From positions 1 through 34,951 of the forward strand of contig JAICPY010000038.1 in the NCBI GenBank assembly GCA_025929585.1: a stretch of DNA of 34,951 nucleotides, given 5' to 3'. Of the stretch, positions 8,781 through 15,945 are shown in pieces. Made by a program: the position numbers and the translations under genes. Within the stretch, counting starts at the first letter, position 1; each line of letters starts with the position of its first letter. Below the pieces are notes generated by a model that saw only the letters and a program-made list of their open reading frames with translations, searched no databases and was not told the DNA's origin. The DNA is from Steroidobacter sp. GTDB lineage: Bacteria > Pseudomonadota > Gammaproteobacteria > Steroidobacterales > Steroidobacteraceae.

Positions 8781-9163
8781 GGATATTCCCCTCATTCGCT
8801 CGCAACAGGGGAGAGCATCCAGTGATGCGCGACCCCATGTTCCGATGCATTTTGTGTGCAGTGACCTGCAGGCCAATGGCCGCCTGCAAGGCACTGCTGG
8901 TCTTCTTAGCTCTCAACCGATGAGAGCGACTGATAACGCTATCATCGCGAGGGGATTTTTGAAATAGAGCTACGGAGTATCCTTATTCGGCGATTTGACA
9001 GTGGCTGTTGCAATGTCATCCGTTCTCGAAACATCGCAGTCGGCAAGTAAAGAAAATACCGGCAAAGATCGAATCCGATCGCCAGCTCGTTCGAGCGCGA
9101 GCTAGCAGTGCGCTCCGTTCGCACAGCAACATATCAGCGCGCGCTGGCTGGTTAGACTCAGTC
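8781..9163. other. Upstream region of the GH10 gene
   Basis: This 383-bp stretch lies between the DUF899 stop and the GH10 start, both on the minus strand. I see no gene. It holds a 7-bp-stem hairpin (8909-8927) next to a 14-bp LacI-operator-like palindrome (8931-8944). I could not identify a convincing -35/-10 pair. Confidence 0.5.
8931..8944. promoter_or_regulatory. Candidate LacI-family operator upstream of the GH10 xylanase
   Basis: TGATAACGCTATCA is an imperfect 14-bp palindrome with central CG and TG...CA ends, the usual form of LacI-family operators. It lies about 150 bp before the GH10 start and resembles the xylan-responsive boxes I recall from Xanthomonas-type bacteria. A similar site occurs upstream of the GH11 gene at 29721-29734. 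No LacI-type regulator is encoded in the window. Confidence 0.4.
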
Positions 9164-9877
9164 TCATCGTGCACCGGGGCTTCCATATTCCAAACTCGGA
9201 TACCAATCGACGCCTCGACCTTCCGGAATGGTGTCCAGAATCGTCCAAATCGGCATCAAGTCAGGCGCGCCGCGCGGATCCTGGCCGGGATCAGCGGTCT
9301 CAAACCCCATCTCGCCGCTCCAGAAGTGGCGAATGGATCCATCGCGACGTGTAAACACATGGTAGCCAGCGTTGTCACTGCCATCGGCTTCGATCGAATA
9401 ATGATCGCGGCTGAATTCGTCACTGGTATCCGAATATAACTTGAGATTTCGCCAGCCTCGCTCCTTCTTGAAGGCAATCAGACGTTCGATCGGTGAGCGG
9501 GCAACGATCGCGAGCGCAACTCGCTGCTCGATATCGGGTGCTTCGCCATCCCATGCGCTCAGGAGCGAAGTGCACATGGGGCAAGGCCGCTGTCGCTGCG
9601 GACCAAACATGTACGCGTATACGACCAAGCTCTGCTTATCGCCGAACAGATCGGCAAGGCTCACCGGACCGTTCTCACCCTCGAATCGATAGTCCTTCTC
9701 GATTTTGCGGCCCGGCGGTAAAGCACGCCGCATCTCGGCGACGCGCTCGATGTGCCGCCGCAACTCGATCTCTTCTGCCAGCAAGGCATCGCGTGCCGCC
9801 CGATACTCGGAGCTCTCGCCGGGAAACCGGACCGTATTGCGTTTCACGAGCTCGCGCGCGGGGATAAGGGTGCTCAT
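9164..9877 (-). CDS. DUF899 family thioredoxin-like protein
   Basis: The 237-residue protein matches the DUF899 family. It has an N-terminal helical region with RKIEKDYRFEG near residues 57-67, then a thioredoxin-like fold in which PCPMCTSLLSAWDG (Cys99 and Cys102) occupies the redox-active position. It ends with a Trp/Tyr-rich tail (GRGVDWYPSLEYG). Family members are presumed cytoplasmic thiol-dependent proteins; no substrate is established. The ATG at 9877 follows an excellent AGGAGGT box about 9 nt upstream. No signal peptide is present. The gene lies downstream of the beta-barrel gene but is separated by 187 bp with short tandem repeats, so co-transcription is uncertain. Confidence 0.9.
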   Translation of the reverse strand: MSTLIPARELVKRNTVRFPGESSEYRAARDALLAEEIELRRHIERVAEMRRALPPGRKIEKDYRFEGENGPVSLADLFGDKQSLVVYAYMFGPQRQRPCPMCTSLLSAWDGEAPDIEQRVALAIVARSPIERLIAFKKERGWRNLKLYSDTSDEFSRDHYSIEADGSDNAGYHVFTRRDGSIRHFWSGEMGFETADPGQDPRGAPDLMPIWTILDTIPEGRGVDWYPSLEYGSPGAR

Positions 9878-9956
9878 TACGGAAGACCTCCTATGTGGTC
9901 GGATTCCCCCAAAGGACGATCTAGCGCGGCCCGATCCGACACTGATGTGGTGATGC

Positions 9957-9991
9957 AGGGATTAGGGATCAGGGATCAGGGATCAGGGATC
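9957..9991. repeat. Five tandem 7-bp units (AGGGATC)
   Basis: One AGGGATT unit (9957-9963) is followed by four exact AGGGATC units to 9991, placing four GATC sites at 7-bp intervals. It sits in the 187-bp gap upstream of the DUF899 gene, followed by low-complexity TCAT/CACC-rich sequence at about 10018-10062. Confidence 0.9.
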
Positions 9992-10064
9992 GGGTCAGAA
10001 GGAAAAGCGGGTTCCCTCGCCATCACTTCATTACTTCATCACCTTATCACCTCGATTCATCGCC

Positions 10065-11039
10065 TCAGAAATCGGCTTCGATGCTGAGCTTCAATGTGTG
10101 ATCCGCTGTATCGGAAGTGAGTCCTTCCAGAAGTCCGAGACCGATGGTGAGGGTGGTGCCTTCCGATTCTTCTTCCCCGGAAGCAATCGATGATTCGCTT
10201 CGCGCGGAGCGATCGCTGCGCGTGCCGAATTCATGGCTGAAATAGAGTACTGGTCCCAGCCGGTGTTGATTCGAATCGCCGAAACGCTCGGCGGCTTCGG
10301 AGCGCGTGCCCGTGCTGCCGATTCGTTCCACGGTTCCGTATCCTTCCACGGCTAGCTTCCAGCGATCCGAGAAGGTGTGCATGAGTTGCGCGGCATAGGC
10401 GAAATCCCATTTTTCATCGCGCGGTTCGTTCTCCTCCCTATCTCCTCCGAAGGAGCGCACGAGCATCGGTACGGCAGCTAGCAGCCAGCGACCCGACTGA
10501 TACTCCATGATCGGTCCCAGGGTCAGGTGATTGGGTTCCTCTTGATCGAAAGGTCCTTCGATCTCAGCCACGACGCCGATACCGAAACCGTCTCCTTCTC
10601 TCTGTGCCAAGATCGCCACGATCTCCGCGCCGATCTCTCCGACGCTCAGCCCTTCGAAGTCGTTTGCTTGCGCCAAGTCTTCGGGATCATCGACGCGTTC
10701 ATTTTCTCCTTCGATGCCTACACGCATCTTCAGCGAATGCGTCAATCCGATCTCCAATTCCAGTGCGTAGCGTTCACGGAACAAAGCGTTTTCATCGAGC
10801 AGCGGTTCATCGCCAGTATCGGTATCGATGCGACGAGCAGGTTGATCCCACGCCCACGCGTTCTGACTTTGGAACTCGAAGGAGCCCGGCGCGCTCTCCA
10901 ATGTCTTGAGCTCGAACTGCCCGATAAAGGGTTCCGCGTGCACCGATAACATCGGCAATGAGCATGCACCGAATGCACCTGCTATCGCGAATAGAAGGCG
11001 GGTGACCCGCGGGCTTAGAGCGATACTGGAAGAGAGCAT
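10065..11039 (-). CDS. Probable outer-membrane beta-barrel protein
   Basis: From ATG 11039 the product has 324 residues. A signal peptide (about 1-35, ending LSVHA) precedes a mature chain of alternating polar and hydrophobic residues, including the strand-like LALEL/LKMRVGIEGENE and RLGPVLYFSHEFG stretches. It ends in KLSIEADF, a terminal Phe typical of outer-membrane beta-barrels. I do not recognise a specific family; it is reminiscent of proteins annotated as hypothetical porin- or MetA-pathway-like barrels. A GTG at 11171 would add 44 residues that do not resemble an export signal, so I reject it. There is no strong ribosome binding site before 11039 (ACCGGATAC), which leaves the start slightly uncertain. 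Confidence 0.7.
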   Translation of the reverse strand: MLSSSIALSPRVTRLLFAIAGAFGACSLPMLSVHAEPFIGQFELKTLESAPGSFEFQSQNAWAWDQPARRIDTDTGDEPLLDENALFRERYALELEIGLTHSLKMRVGIEGENERVDDPEDLAQANDFEGLSVGEIGAEIVAILAQREGDGFGIGVVAEIEGPFDQEEPNHLTLGPIMEYQSGRWLLAAVPMLVRSFGGDREENEPRDEKWDFAYAAQLMHTFSDRWKLAVEGYGTVERIGSTGTRSEAAERFGDSNQHRLGPVLYFSHEFGTRSDRSARSESSIASGEEESEGTTLTIGLGLLEGLTSDTADHTLKLSIEADF

Positions 11040-11225
11040 TTGTATCCGGTCCACGATGCAGGAGTGTGGTAGACGATAGTACCAAGGCGCGGTTGTTCTC
11101 AGAGCCTTACCGTTCTCTGAGTGCGCGGATTGCTCGCGAACGCTAGTACCGAGGAGTGTGAAGGTTGGCACAAGAGGCTGTCGCTAGGTCGTGGCAATGA
11201 CTCAACGTCCAGGCGTGGCTGCCGC

Positions 11226-11315
11226 CAGAACTTGTTTATTGGGACCGGCGTGAATACATCCGTGTAGCCTTCCACAAAAACGTCCTGTTTTTGAGGCTCC
11301 TAAAAACAAGTTCTG
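11226..11315. repeat. Palindromic intergenic element with nested hairpin
   Basis: CAGAACTTGTTT (11226-11237) pairs perfectly with AAACAAGTTCTG (11304-11315) across 66 bp. Inside is a second hairpin, CAAAAAC (11275-11281) with GTTTTTG (11287-11293), flanked by AGCCT and AGGCT. The whole 90 bp could fold as one long, interrupted stem. The inner GGCGTGAATACATCC sequence resembles dispersed intergenic repeats I have seen in related genomes; this is from memory. Confidence 0.55.
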
Positions 11316-11425
11316 ACGTCAGCCCCGCCCACCACATCAACCGGCAACGAAGAGTAAGAACAGAAATAGGAAGTAACAGAAGAAGTCCTCACGCCATTCG
11401 AGCGCTGAAACGTAAGCGCACTCTT

Positions 11426-11652
11426 CGAGGGACTGGAAGGGCGGGTAAGCCCCTTGTCGACCACATTGAAGATGCTAGCAGCCAGTCGAGCGGCACTCCT
11501 CGCGATCAAGCTTCTACAACGCGACGCGACGTGCGCAGCGTAGGAAGGGTTGATTCCGCGCTGAGCAAATCATGCGGGCACCCTCCAGCTGATTTGGTAG
11601 GACCTCACCGAAGGGGCCGACGAGGGGCTTGCCCGGCCTCGACAGGCCCTCG
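11426..11652. repeat. Element bounded by about 35-bp diverged inverted repeats (MITE-like or gene remnant)
   Basis: The left arm beginning CGAGGGACTGG at 11426 aligns with the reverse complement of 11618-11652 at 28 of 35 positions with one gap, including an exact AAGCCCCT core. Most mismatches around the core are T/C transitions. The interior is about 155 bp with no intact ORF of known type. Confidence 0.5.
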
Positions 11653-11830
11653 CGGCCGGAGGCGTGCGCGGTGCGATCGCCTATGATGCTTTCAAACGAG
11701 TATTCAGATAAGGGCGAATCAATACCGCGATTGCTTAGGCGTGACCGCTTCGTGACCTCATCTCGACTGACTTGATAGGCGCTCGGCTCTAGATTAGGCA
11801 GCAACCGATTCGTAGTTGGAGGAAATATCC

Positions 11831-12061
11831 ATGGCAGCATTGCTGAGGATAGTGAGGCGTTTCGATGAGCTCGATGCCATACATCCGATGTCGGAGCCGC
11901 AAGGTTCTTCTGCATACGAGTTGCCGAAACCGCGCGGAGCCGGTTCGCTCGGAGTAGCCGCGCCCGCTGGCGCAGGATGCAGGCACGACCAAGTCAGGTT
12001 CGCGGCTGTCGGTAGTTTTCGCTGCACTTCCTGTGAAGCCGATCTTTCTGACTGGGGTTAG
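11831..12061 (+). CDS. Possible small hypothetical protein with a Cys-x2-Cys C-terminus
   Basis: A 76-residue ORF starts at ATG 11831, 8 nt after a strong GGAGG, better than most starts in the window. I do not recognise the product. It begins MAALLRIVRRFDELDAIHPM, has a Gly/Ala/Pro-rich middle, and ends with a CRH followed by RCTSCEADLSDWG, which could bind a metal as a zinc-ribbon half-site. Codon third positions are unbiased, unlike the high-GC neighbours, which argues against it. The next gene downstream (12188) is also a short zinc-finger protein. I rate it as a plausible but unproven gene. Confidence 0.35.
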   Translation: MAALLRIVRRFDELDAIHPMSEPQGSSAYELPKPRGAGSLGVAAPAGAGCRHDQVRFAAVGSFRCTSCEADLSDWG

Positions 12062-12187
12062 GACCGAGCTAACTCCGTCGTCGGAGCATGCCGTTTATCG
12101 AGACGGACAATGCCCATGTCCATATGCCGACTTGCAATTTGCGCCCCAGCTTCCATCATTTGAGCATCAGTGAAGCTGGGAGTCGAA

Positions 12188-12454
12188 ATGGCGACGGGTT
12201 GGGCTCAAGACGGCGCGGTTCAAGATCAAATCGATGCCACCGTGAAGGATGGCGTGACTCGGGCGCAGAGCCGCTTGCCGAAGGGGCCCTCGCTGACCCA
12301 TTGCGCCAATTGCAATGCTGCGATTCCCGAAGCGCGCCGCAATGCTATTCCAGGCGTGCGACTGTGCGTGGCATGCCAGGAAGAAGAGGATCGAGAAGCG
12401 GCGCAGGTCAGCGGCTATAACCGCCGCGGCAGTAAAGACAGCCAACTTCGGTAG
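12188..12454 (+). CDS. DksA/TraR C4-type zinc-finger protein (YbiI-like)
   Basis: The 88-residue protein fits the short DksA/TraR family. The N-terminus is helical (MATGWAQDGAVQDQIDATVK), followed by HCANCNAAIPEARRNAIPGV and LCVACQ, giving the C-x2-C ... C-x2-C zinc site at about residues 43-66, and a charged C-terminal tail. Full-length DksA binds the RNA polymerase secondary channel. This short version lacks the long coiled-coil, so its action on polymerase is uncertain. GGGAG (12178-12182) sits 5 nt before ATG 12188, which decides this start over one six codons upstream. It precedes the MFS gene by about 70 bp on the same strand. Confidence 0.88.
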   Translation: MATGWAQDGAVQDQIDATVKDGVTRAQSRLPKGPSLTHCANCNAAIPEARRNAIPGVRLCVACQEEEDREAAQVSGYNRRGSKDSQLR

Positions 12455-12523
12455 CGCGAGCTTTTGTCATCCTGAATTCAGTCATACTTGGAGGACACAT
12501 CCATCATCGACTGAGTTTCCCGT

Positions 12524-13756
12524 TTGACCCCCCCTCAAAGATCTTTCGCCGCGCTTCGTCAACCAGGCTACCGCGGATTCTTCTTCAGTTCCGCGGGCGC
12601 GATGATGGCCGACAACATCGAGCACGTCATCAGCTATTGGGTCATTTTTCAGAAATTCCGTTCGCCGGCGCTCGCCGGCTTCGCGGTCATCGCGCACTGG
12701 CTGCCGTACCTTTTGTTCTCGGTACACGCAGGTGCTCTGACGGATCGCTTCGATGCTCGTCGCGTGATCCAAGCCGGAATGCTCGTGTTCATGGGCGTCT
12801 CGATCACCTGGGGCATTCTGTTCGCGACCGACACCATTCAGACCTGGCATGCCATGGTGTTGCTCGTCCTGCATGGCTGCGCGGGAGTGCTCTGGAGTCC
12901 GGCGTCACAAGTGCTCTTGCATCACGTCGTGCCGATCGAGCAATTACCCAGTGCAATTCGATTGAATGCGACGGCACGCCAACTCGGAATGCTCGCGGGT
13001 CCGGCGATCGGTGGCGCAATTCTGCTGACGATGGGGCCGGTGTACGGAATCTTTTTCAATGCCCTGTTGTACGTGCCGACGATTCTGTGGTTGTGGAAAG
13101 CGCCGTATCACCCGTCCTCGATAAAGGGGTCGCGAGCTTTGGTGGGTTTCAGAGATATCGCCGAGACCGTGCGCCAAGTGATCGGCCATCGCACGTTATT
13201 GTCGATGATCGTGCTCGCTGGCGCCGCCTCGCTGTTTGTCGGCAACGCATATCAGGCGCAAATGCCAGGCTTTGCGGACGCGCTTGGCCAAGTCGATGCC
13301 GATTTCTACTACAGCATGCTGCTGGGGGCGGATGCGGCAGGCGCATTGACTGCGGGGTTGGTGCTGGAGAGCCGCGGCTTGTTACAGCCGAAGTCTCGTA
13401 CCGCCTTCGTGCTCGCGATCGTGTGGTGTTGCGCGCTCGCAGGCTTCGCCCTGTCGCCGTTCTATGTGCTGGCGCTCGCGTTGTTGTTCGTGGCGGGCTT
13501 CGCTGAGCTTTCCTTCAACTCGATGGCGCAAACGTTGGTTCAGCTCAACGCACCCAGCGAAATTCGCGGGCGCGTCATTGGCTTGTTCACGATGTCAGCC
13601 CTTGGCCTGAGAACCTTCAGCGGCGTGAGCGTTGGATTGCTCGGCAGCCTGGTCGGAATTCACGCCGCGCTTGCGGCGAGCGCAACCGCGCTCGCCTTGC
13701 TCAGTCTGTCTTTGCTCGTCTATGGAACGCGCAGTGCATTGCGGGCGCGAGCGTGA
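12524..13756 (+). CDS. MFS transporter (MFS_3/EntS-like)
   Basis: This 410-residue protein has about 11-12 hydrophobic segments and the major facilitator motif A between helices 2 and 3 (GALTDRFDARRV, about residues 69-80). It resembles the MFS_3/enterobactin-exporter-like group of proton-driven exporters, and the transported molecule cannot be told. An in-frame stop at 12512 leaves TTG 12524 as the only start that keeps the conserved N-terminal ALRQPGYRGFFFS segment. That TTG has no good Shine-Dalgarno and is followed within two bases by a run of seven C's. A GGAGG lies too far upstream (about 30 nt). Start or local base calling is therefore doubtful; the family is not. Confidence 0.88.
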   Translation: MTPPQRSFAALRQPGYRGFFFSSAGAMMADNIEHVISYWVIFQKFRSPALAGFAVIAHWLPYLLFSVHAGALTDRFDARRVIQAGMLVFMGVSITWGILFATDTIQTWHAMVLLVLHGCAGVLWSPASQVLLHHVVPIEQLPSAIRLNATARQLGMLAGPAIGGAILLTMGPVYGIFFNALLYVPTILWLWKAPYHPSSIKGSRALVGFRDIAETVRQVIGHRTLLSMIVLAGAASLFVGNAYQAQMPGFADALGQVDADFYYSMLLGADAAGALTAGLVLESRGLLQPKSRTAFVLAIVWCCALAGFALSPFYVLALALLFVAGFAELSFNSMAQTLVQLNAPSEIRGRVIGLFTMSALGLRTFSGVSVGLLGSLVGIHAALAASATALALLSLSLLVYGTRSALRARA

Positions 13757-13785
13757 CTTTGCGCTATCGGCGATGCGCGTTTCGT

Positions 13786-14295
13786 TTAGTGCGCGTCCAA
13801 GCGAACGTCCGCGACTTTGTCTCGATAATCCTTTTTCGGATCGCGGCCCAACAGCAGTTTGATACCGGCGAACAAGCTGTGTTCGTTTAGCCAGACCTGC
13901 GCGTACTCAGGTTCGAATCGAAGCAATCGCAATTTCGGGTCGTCTTTGCCACCTTCATACCAGGCTGCCACGAAGCGGTTCCACAATCGATCGACCATCG
14001 CTCGATCATTATCGATGCTGAGCTCGCCATGAATGGACGCGAATAAATCGTGACCTTTTGAGGCAAAGTGTGCAGCTGCGCGCTGTCCGTGCCCCTGCTC
14101 TAGTGCGGTCACGAGCTCCGTATCTTTTGCCGTGAAGAAGTAGATCGGGCCGCCTTGGCGATCCTCGTCTTCCAGCAACTGTGCCGTCATCGGACGGCTG
14201 TGACCTTCTTCTACGTCGGTCAAGCTCAACATGACCGTCATATCGGATTTCAGGGCCTTCCAGAATTCTTTCGCAAGCTCGGCTTCGTTGGTCAT
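13786..14295 (-). CDS. General stress protein, pyridoxamine 5'-phosphate oxidase-like fold
   Basis: The 169-residue protein reads as a PNPOx-like split-barrel of the general-stress (Pyrid_ox_like, YdaG/GsiB-associated) type. It has MTAQLLEDEDRQGGPIYFFT near 45-64, followed by GHDLFASIHGELSIDND and FVAAWYEGGKDDPKLRLLRF. These proteins bind FMN, FAD or related cofactors and are usually stress-induced; the true reaction is unknown. ATG 14295 has GGGAG about 8 nt upstream. An upstream open frame on this strand runs over the divergent lipoprotein gene and is not used. It converges with the MFS gene (29 bp apart) and diverges from the DUF4197 gene. Confidence 0.88.
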   Translation of the reverse strand: MTNEAELAKEFWKALKSDMTVMLSLTDVEEGHSRPMTAQLLEDEDRQGGPIYFFTAKDTELVTALEQGHGQRAAAHFASKGHDLFASIHGELSIDNDRAMVDRLWNRFVAAWYEGGKDDPKLRLLRFEPEYAQVWLNEHSLFAGIKLLLGRDPKKDYRDKVADVRLDAH

Positions 14296-14428
14296 ACACG
14301 CTCTCCCAAGGAGGTTCATGAGCAACGAAATGTCGGCGCCATTGTTCCGACCCAGGCCGTGCCCTCCTATCGCTGACCCCGAGCCGCTCGTTACTATGCG
14401 AGCGATCTCGAGCAGAACTGGAGTTACG

Positions 14429-15163
14429 ATGAAATCGAATGCCAACGCACCTCTGCGTCCCACGATTCGGGTCGCGAGTATGTTGTGCCTGATCAGTGTG
14501 CTAGGTGGTTGTGCCGAGCTGTCTTCCGTTCTCGAATCCGCTCCAGTATCCGTGGGGCAATCGAATGACGCCGCGTTGTCGCGCGGAATCAAGGAGTCGC
14601 TCGAGCTGGGCAGCACCCGTGCCGCCGATCTCTTGTCGAAGGCCGGGGGCTATCAGAATCATCCTATCTACCGCATCAAGCTTCCTGAGTCCGTGCAGCC
14701 CATCGCGAGTCGTCTGCGTCAGTTCGGTCTAGGAAGTCAGATCGATCGCGTCGAGCTTCTGATGAATCAAGGGGCTGAGCAAGCGGCGAAGGAGGCGAGG
14801 ACTGTATTCATCGATGCGGTCCGCGCAATGACCATCACCGACGCATTGAACATCGTTCGTGGGACTGACACCGCCGCGACCGACTATTTTCGTGGTCAAA
14901 CGGAAACCAGTCTGCGCCAACGATATCTGCCGATCGTCCAATCGAACTTGCGGCAAATCGGGTTCTATCAGCAGTACCAACAGATGTTGAGCGCCTACAA
15001 AAAGGTACCGCTCAGCAACAAGCCCAATCTGGATCTCGAGCAACACGTGCTCGATAAGAGTCTCGATGGCTTGTTCGCCCAAGTGGCGGAGGAAGAGAAG
15101 CTGATTCGCAAGGACCCGCTGGGCCGTGGCAGTCGAGCGATAGCCGCCGTGTTCGGTCGATAG
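14429..15163 (+). CDS. DUF4197 family lipoprotein
   Basis: The product has 244 residues. An N-terminal signal ends in the lipobox VLGGC (Cys28, Ala at +2), so it is predicted to be lipidated and outer-membrane sorted. The mature part matches DUF4197: AALSRGIKESLELGSTRAAD, the YRIKLPESVQPIASRLRQFG segment and TDALNIVRGTDTAATDYFR. Function is unknown for the family. ATG 14429 follows GGAG by 5 nt; the longer reading frame beginning at 14231 overlaps the divergent PNPOx gene and lacks a signal. The DUF488 gene begins 10 bp after its stop, so the two are probably one operon. Confidence 0.92.
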   Translation: MKSNANAPLRPTIRVASMLCLISVLGGCAELSSVLESAPVSVGQSNDAALSRGIKESLELGSTRAADLLSKAGGYQNHPIYRIKLPESVQPIASRLRQFGLGSQIDRVELLMNQGAEQAAKEARTVFIDAVRAMTITDALNIVRGTDTAATDYFRGQTETSLRQRYLPIVQSNLRQIGFYQQYQQMLSAYKKVPLSNKPNLDLEQHVLDKSLDGLFAQVAEEEKLIRKDPLGRGSRAIAAVFGR

Positions 15164-15173
15164 AGACGCGACC

Positions 15174-15566
15174 GTGATCAAGACCAAGTCTGTGCATTCG
15201 CCGATCGAACCCGAGGATGGATTGCGCATCCTGGCTACGAGGTTCCGAGGGCGAGGGTTGCCGACCTCGCGTTACGATATTTGGATGGCGAATCTGGGTC
15301 CGTCGGAGAAGCTGCTTGCCGGCATCCAATCGGGGCAACTGAACTGGAGAGAGTTTGCCCGGCGCTATCGAGAAGAAATGTACCAGAGCGATTCACTCGA
15401 CAAGGCGAACGCCAGCATCAAGAACCACGGACAGAAGTTCACCTTACGGTTGCTTCAGGAGCTCGGAAGCCGTGAAGACGTGACGCTGCTTTGTCATTGC
15501 GCCGAGCAGGAGAAGCACTGCCATCGGCATCTTCTCGCAAAGATCCTGACCGGCAGAATAGGCTGA
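15174..15566 (+). CDS. DUF488 family protein
   Basis: This 130-residue protein shows the DUF488 pattern. It begins with a basic strand-helix segment (RGRGLPTSRYDIWMANLGPS), has FARRYREEM in the middle, and ends with the Cys/His cluster LLCHCAEQEKHCHRHLLAKI near residues 104-123. The cluster suggests a metal- or redox-active site; the family's function is not established. The start is GTG at 15174, with only a weak AGAGA before it, 10 bp after the stop of the DUF4197 gene. This implies translational coupling or at least shared transcription. Confidence 0.88.
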   Translation: MIKTKSVHSPIEPEDGLRILATRFRGRGLPTSRYDIWMANLGPSEKLLAGIQSGQLNWREFARRYREEMYQSDSLDKANASIKNHGQKFTLRLLQELGSREDVTLLCHCAEQEKHCHRHLLAKILTGRIG

Positions 15567-15945
15567 TCAGCAATGAGAACTCGAATCCACCTGGCCGCGA
15601 ACGCCTCGGCGCATCGACTTGCTCGCCGCGTACTAAGACATTAGCTCGAGTGACCCGCGGCAAACCCCGAACGCGCTCGTGAGCTTCCCGATGCGATGGA
15701 GGGAAGGACCGAGCACAGCGACGCTCGCTCGCTTGGTCGTCATGTCGATGAGCCGCAGGAGATGCGATTCGCGCAAGTCCTTCGCTCGATCAAGTTCAAT
15801 GGAAGCGAAATCGGTTGCGCACAGCTATCGCAATCAGGTAATCCTTCACAGTTCTCTTAGGTAAGATCATCTACTGTTGCGTCACGGCTCCTCTCGGCGC
15901 CGCACGCTCGGACACCTTTAAGTTTAGACACGACAAGACGAACGA
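15567..15945. other. Intergenic region without a recognisable gene
   Basis: This 379-bp stretch separates the DUF488 gene from the PBP7-like gene. Short Arg/Ser-rich frames here have no ribosome binding site or domain signal. I see no clear terminator or promoter. Confidence 0.5.

Larger units (their letters stand above)
11040..12187. other. Mostly non-coding 1.1-kb region with inverted repeats and a possible small ORF
   Basis: No recognisable gene except perhaps 11831-12061. It contains a 12-bp inverted repeat with a nested hairpin (11226-11315) and a longer diverged inverted repeat (11426-11462 against 11618-11652). Several overlapping Arg-rich reading frames on both strands have no domain signature. 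One frame (11442-11711, plus) reads as protein-like but is broken by three stops, so it may be a gene remnant. Confidence 0.5.

Noticed and set aside
9957-9991. Possible CRISPR-like array
   Set aside because: Seven-bp units without spacers are a simple tandem repeat, and no cas gene is present.
11291-11686. 131-codon Arg-rich frame in the intergenic region
   Set aside because: No ribosome binding site, extreme Arg content and it runs through the inverted-repeat element; treated as non-coding.
12637-13506. 289-codon frame overlapping the MFS gene on the same strand
   Set aside because: Arg/His-rich shadow frame of a well-supported membrane transporter.
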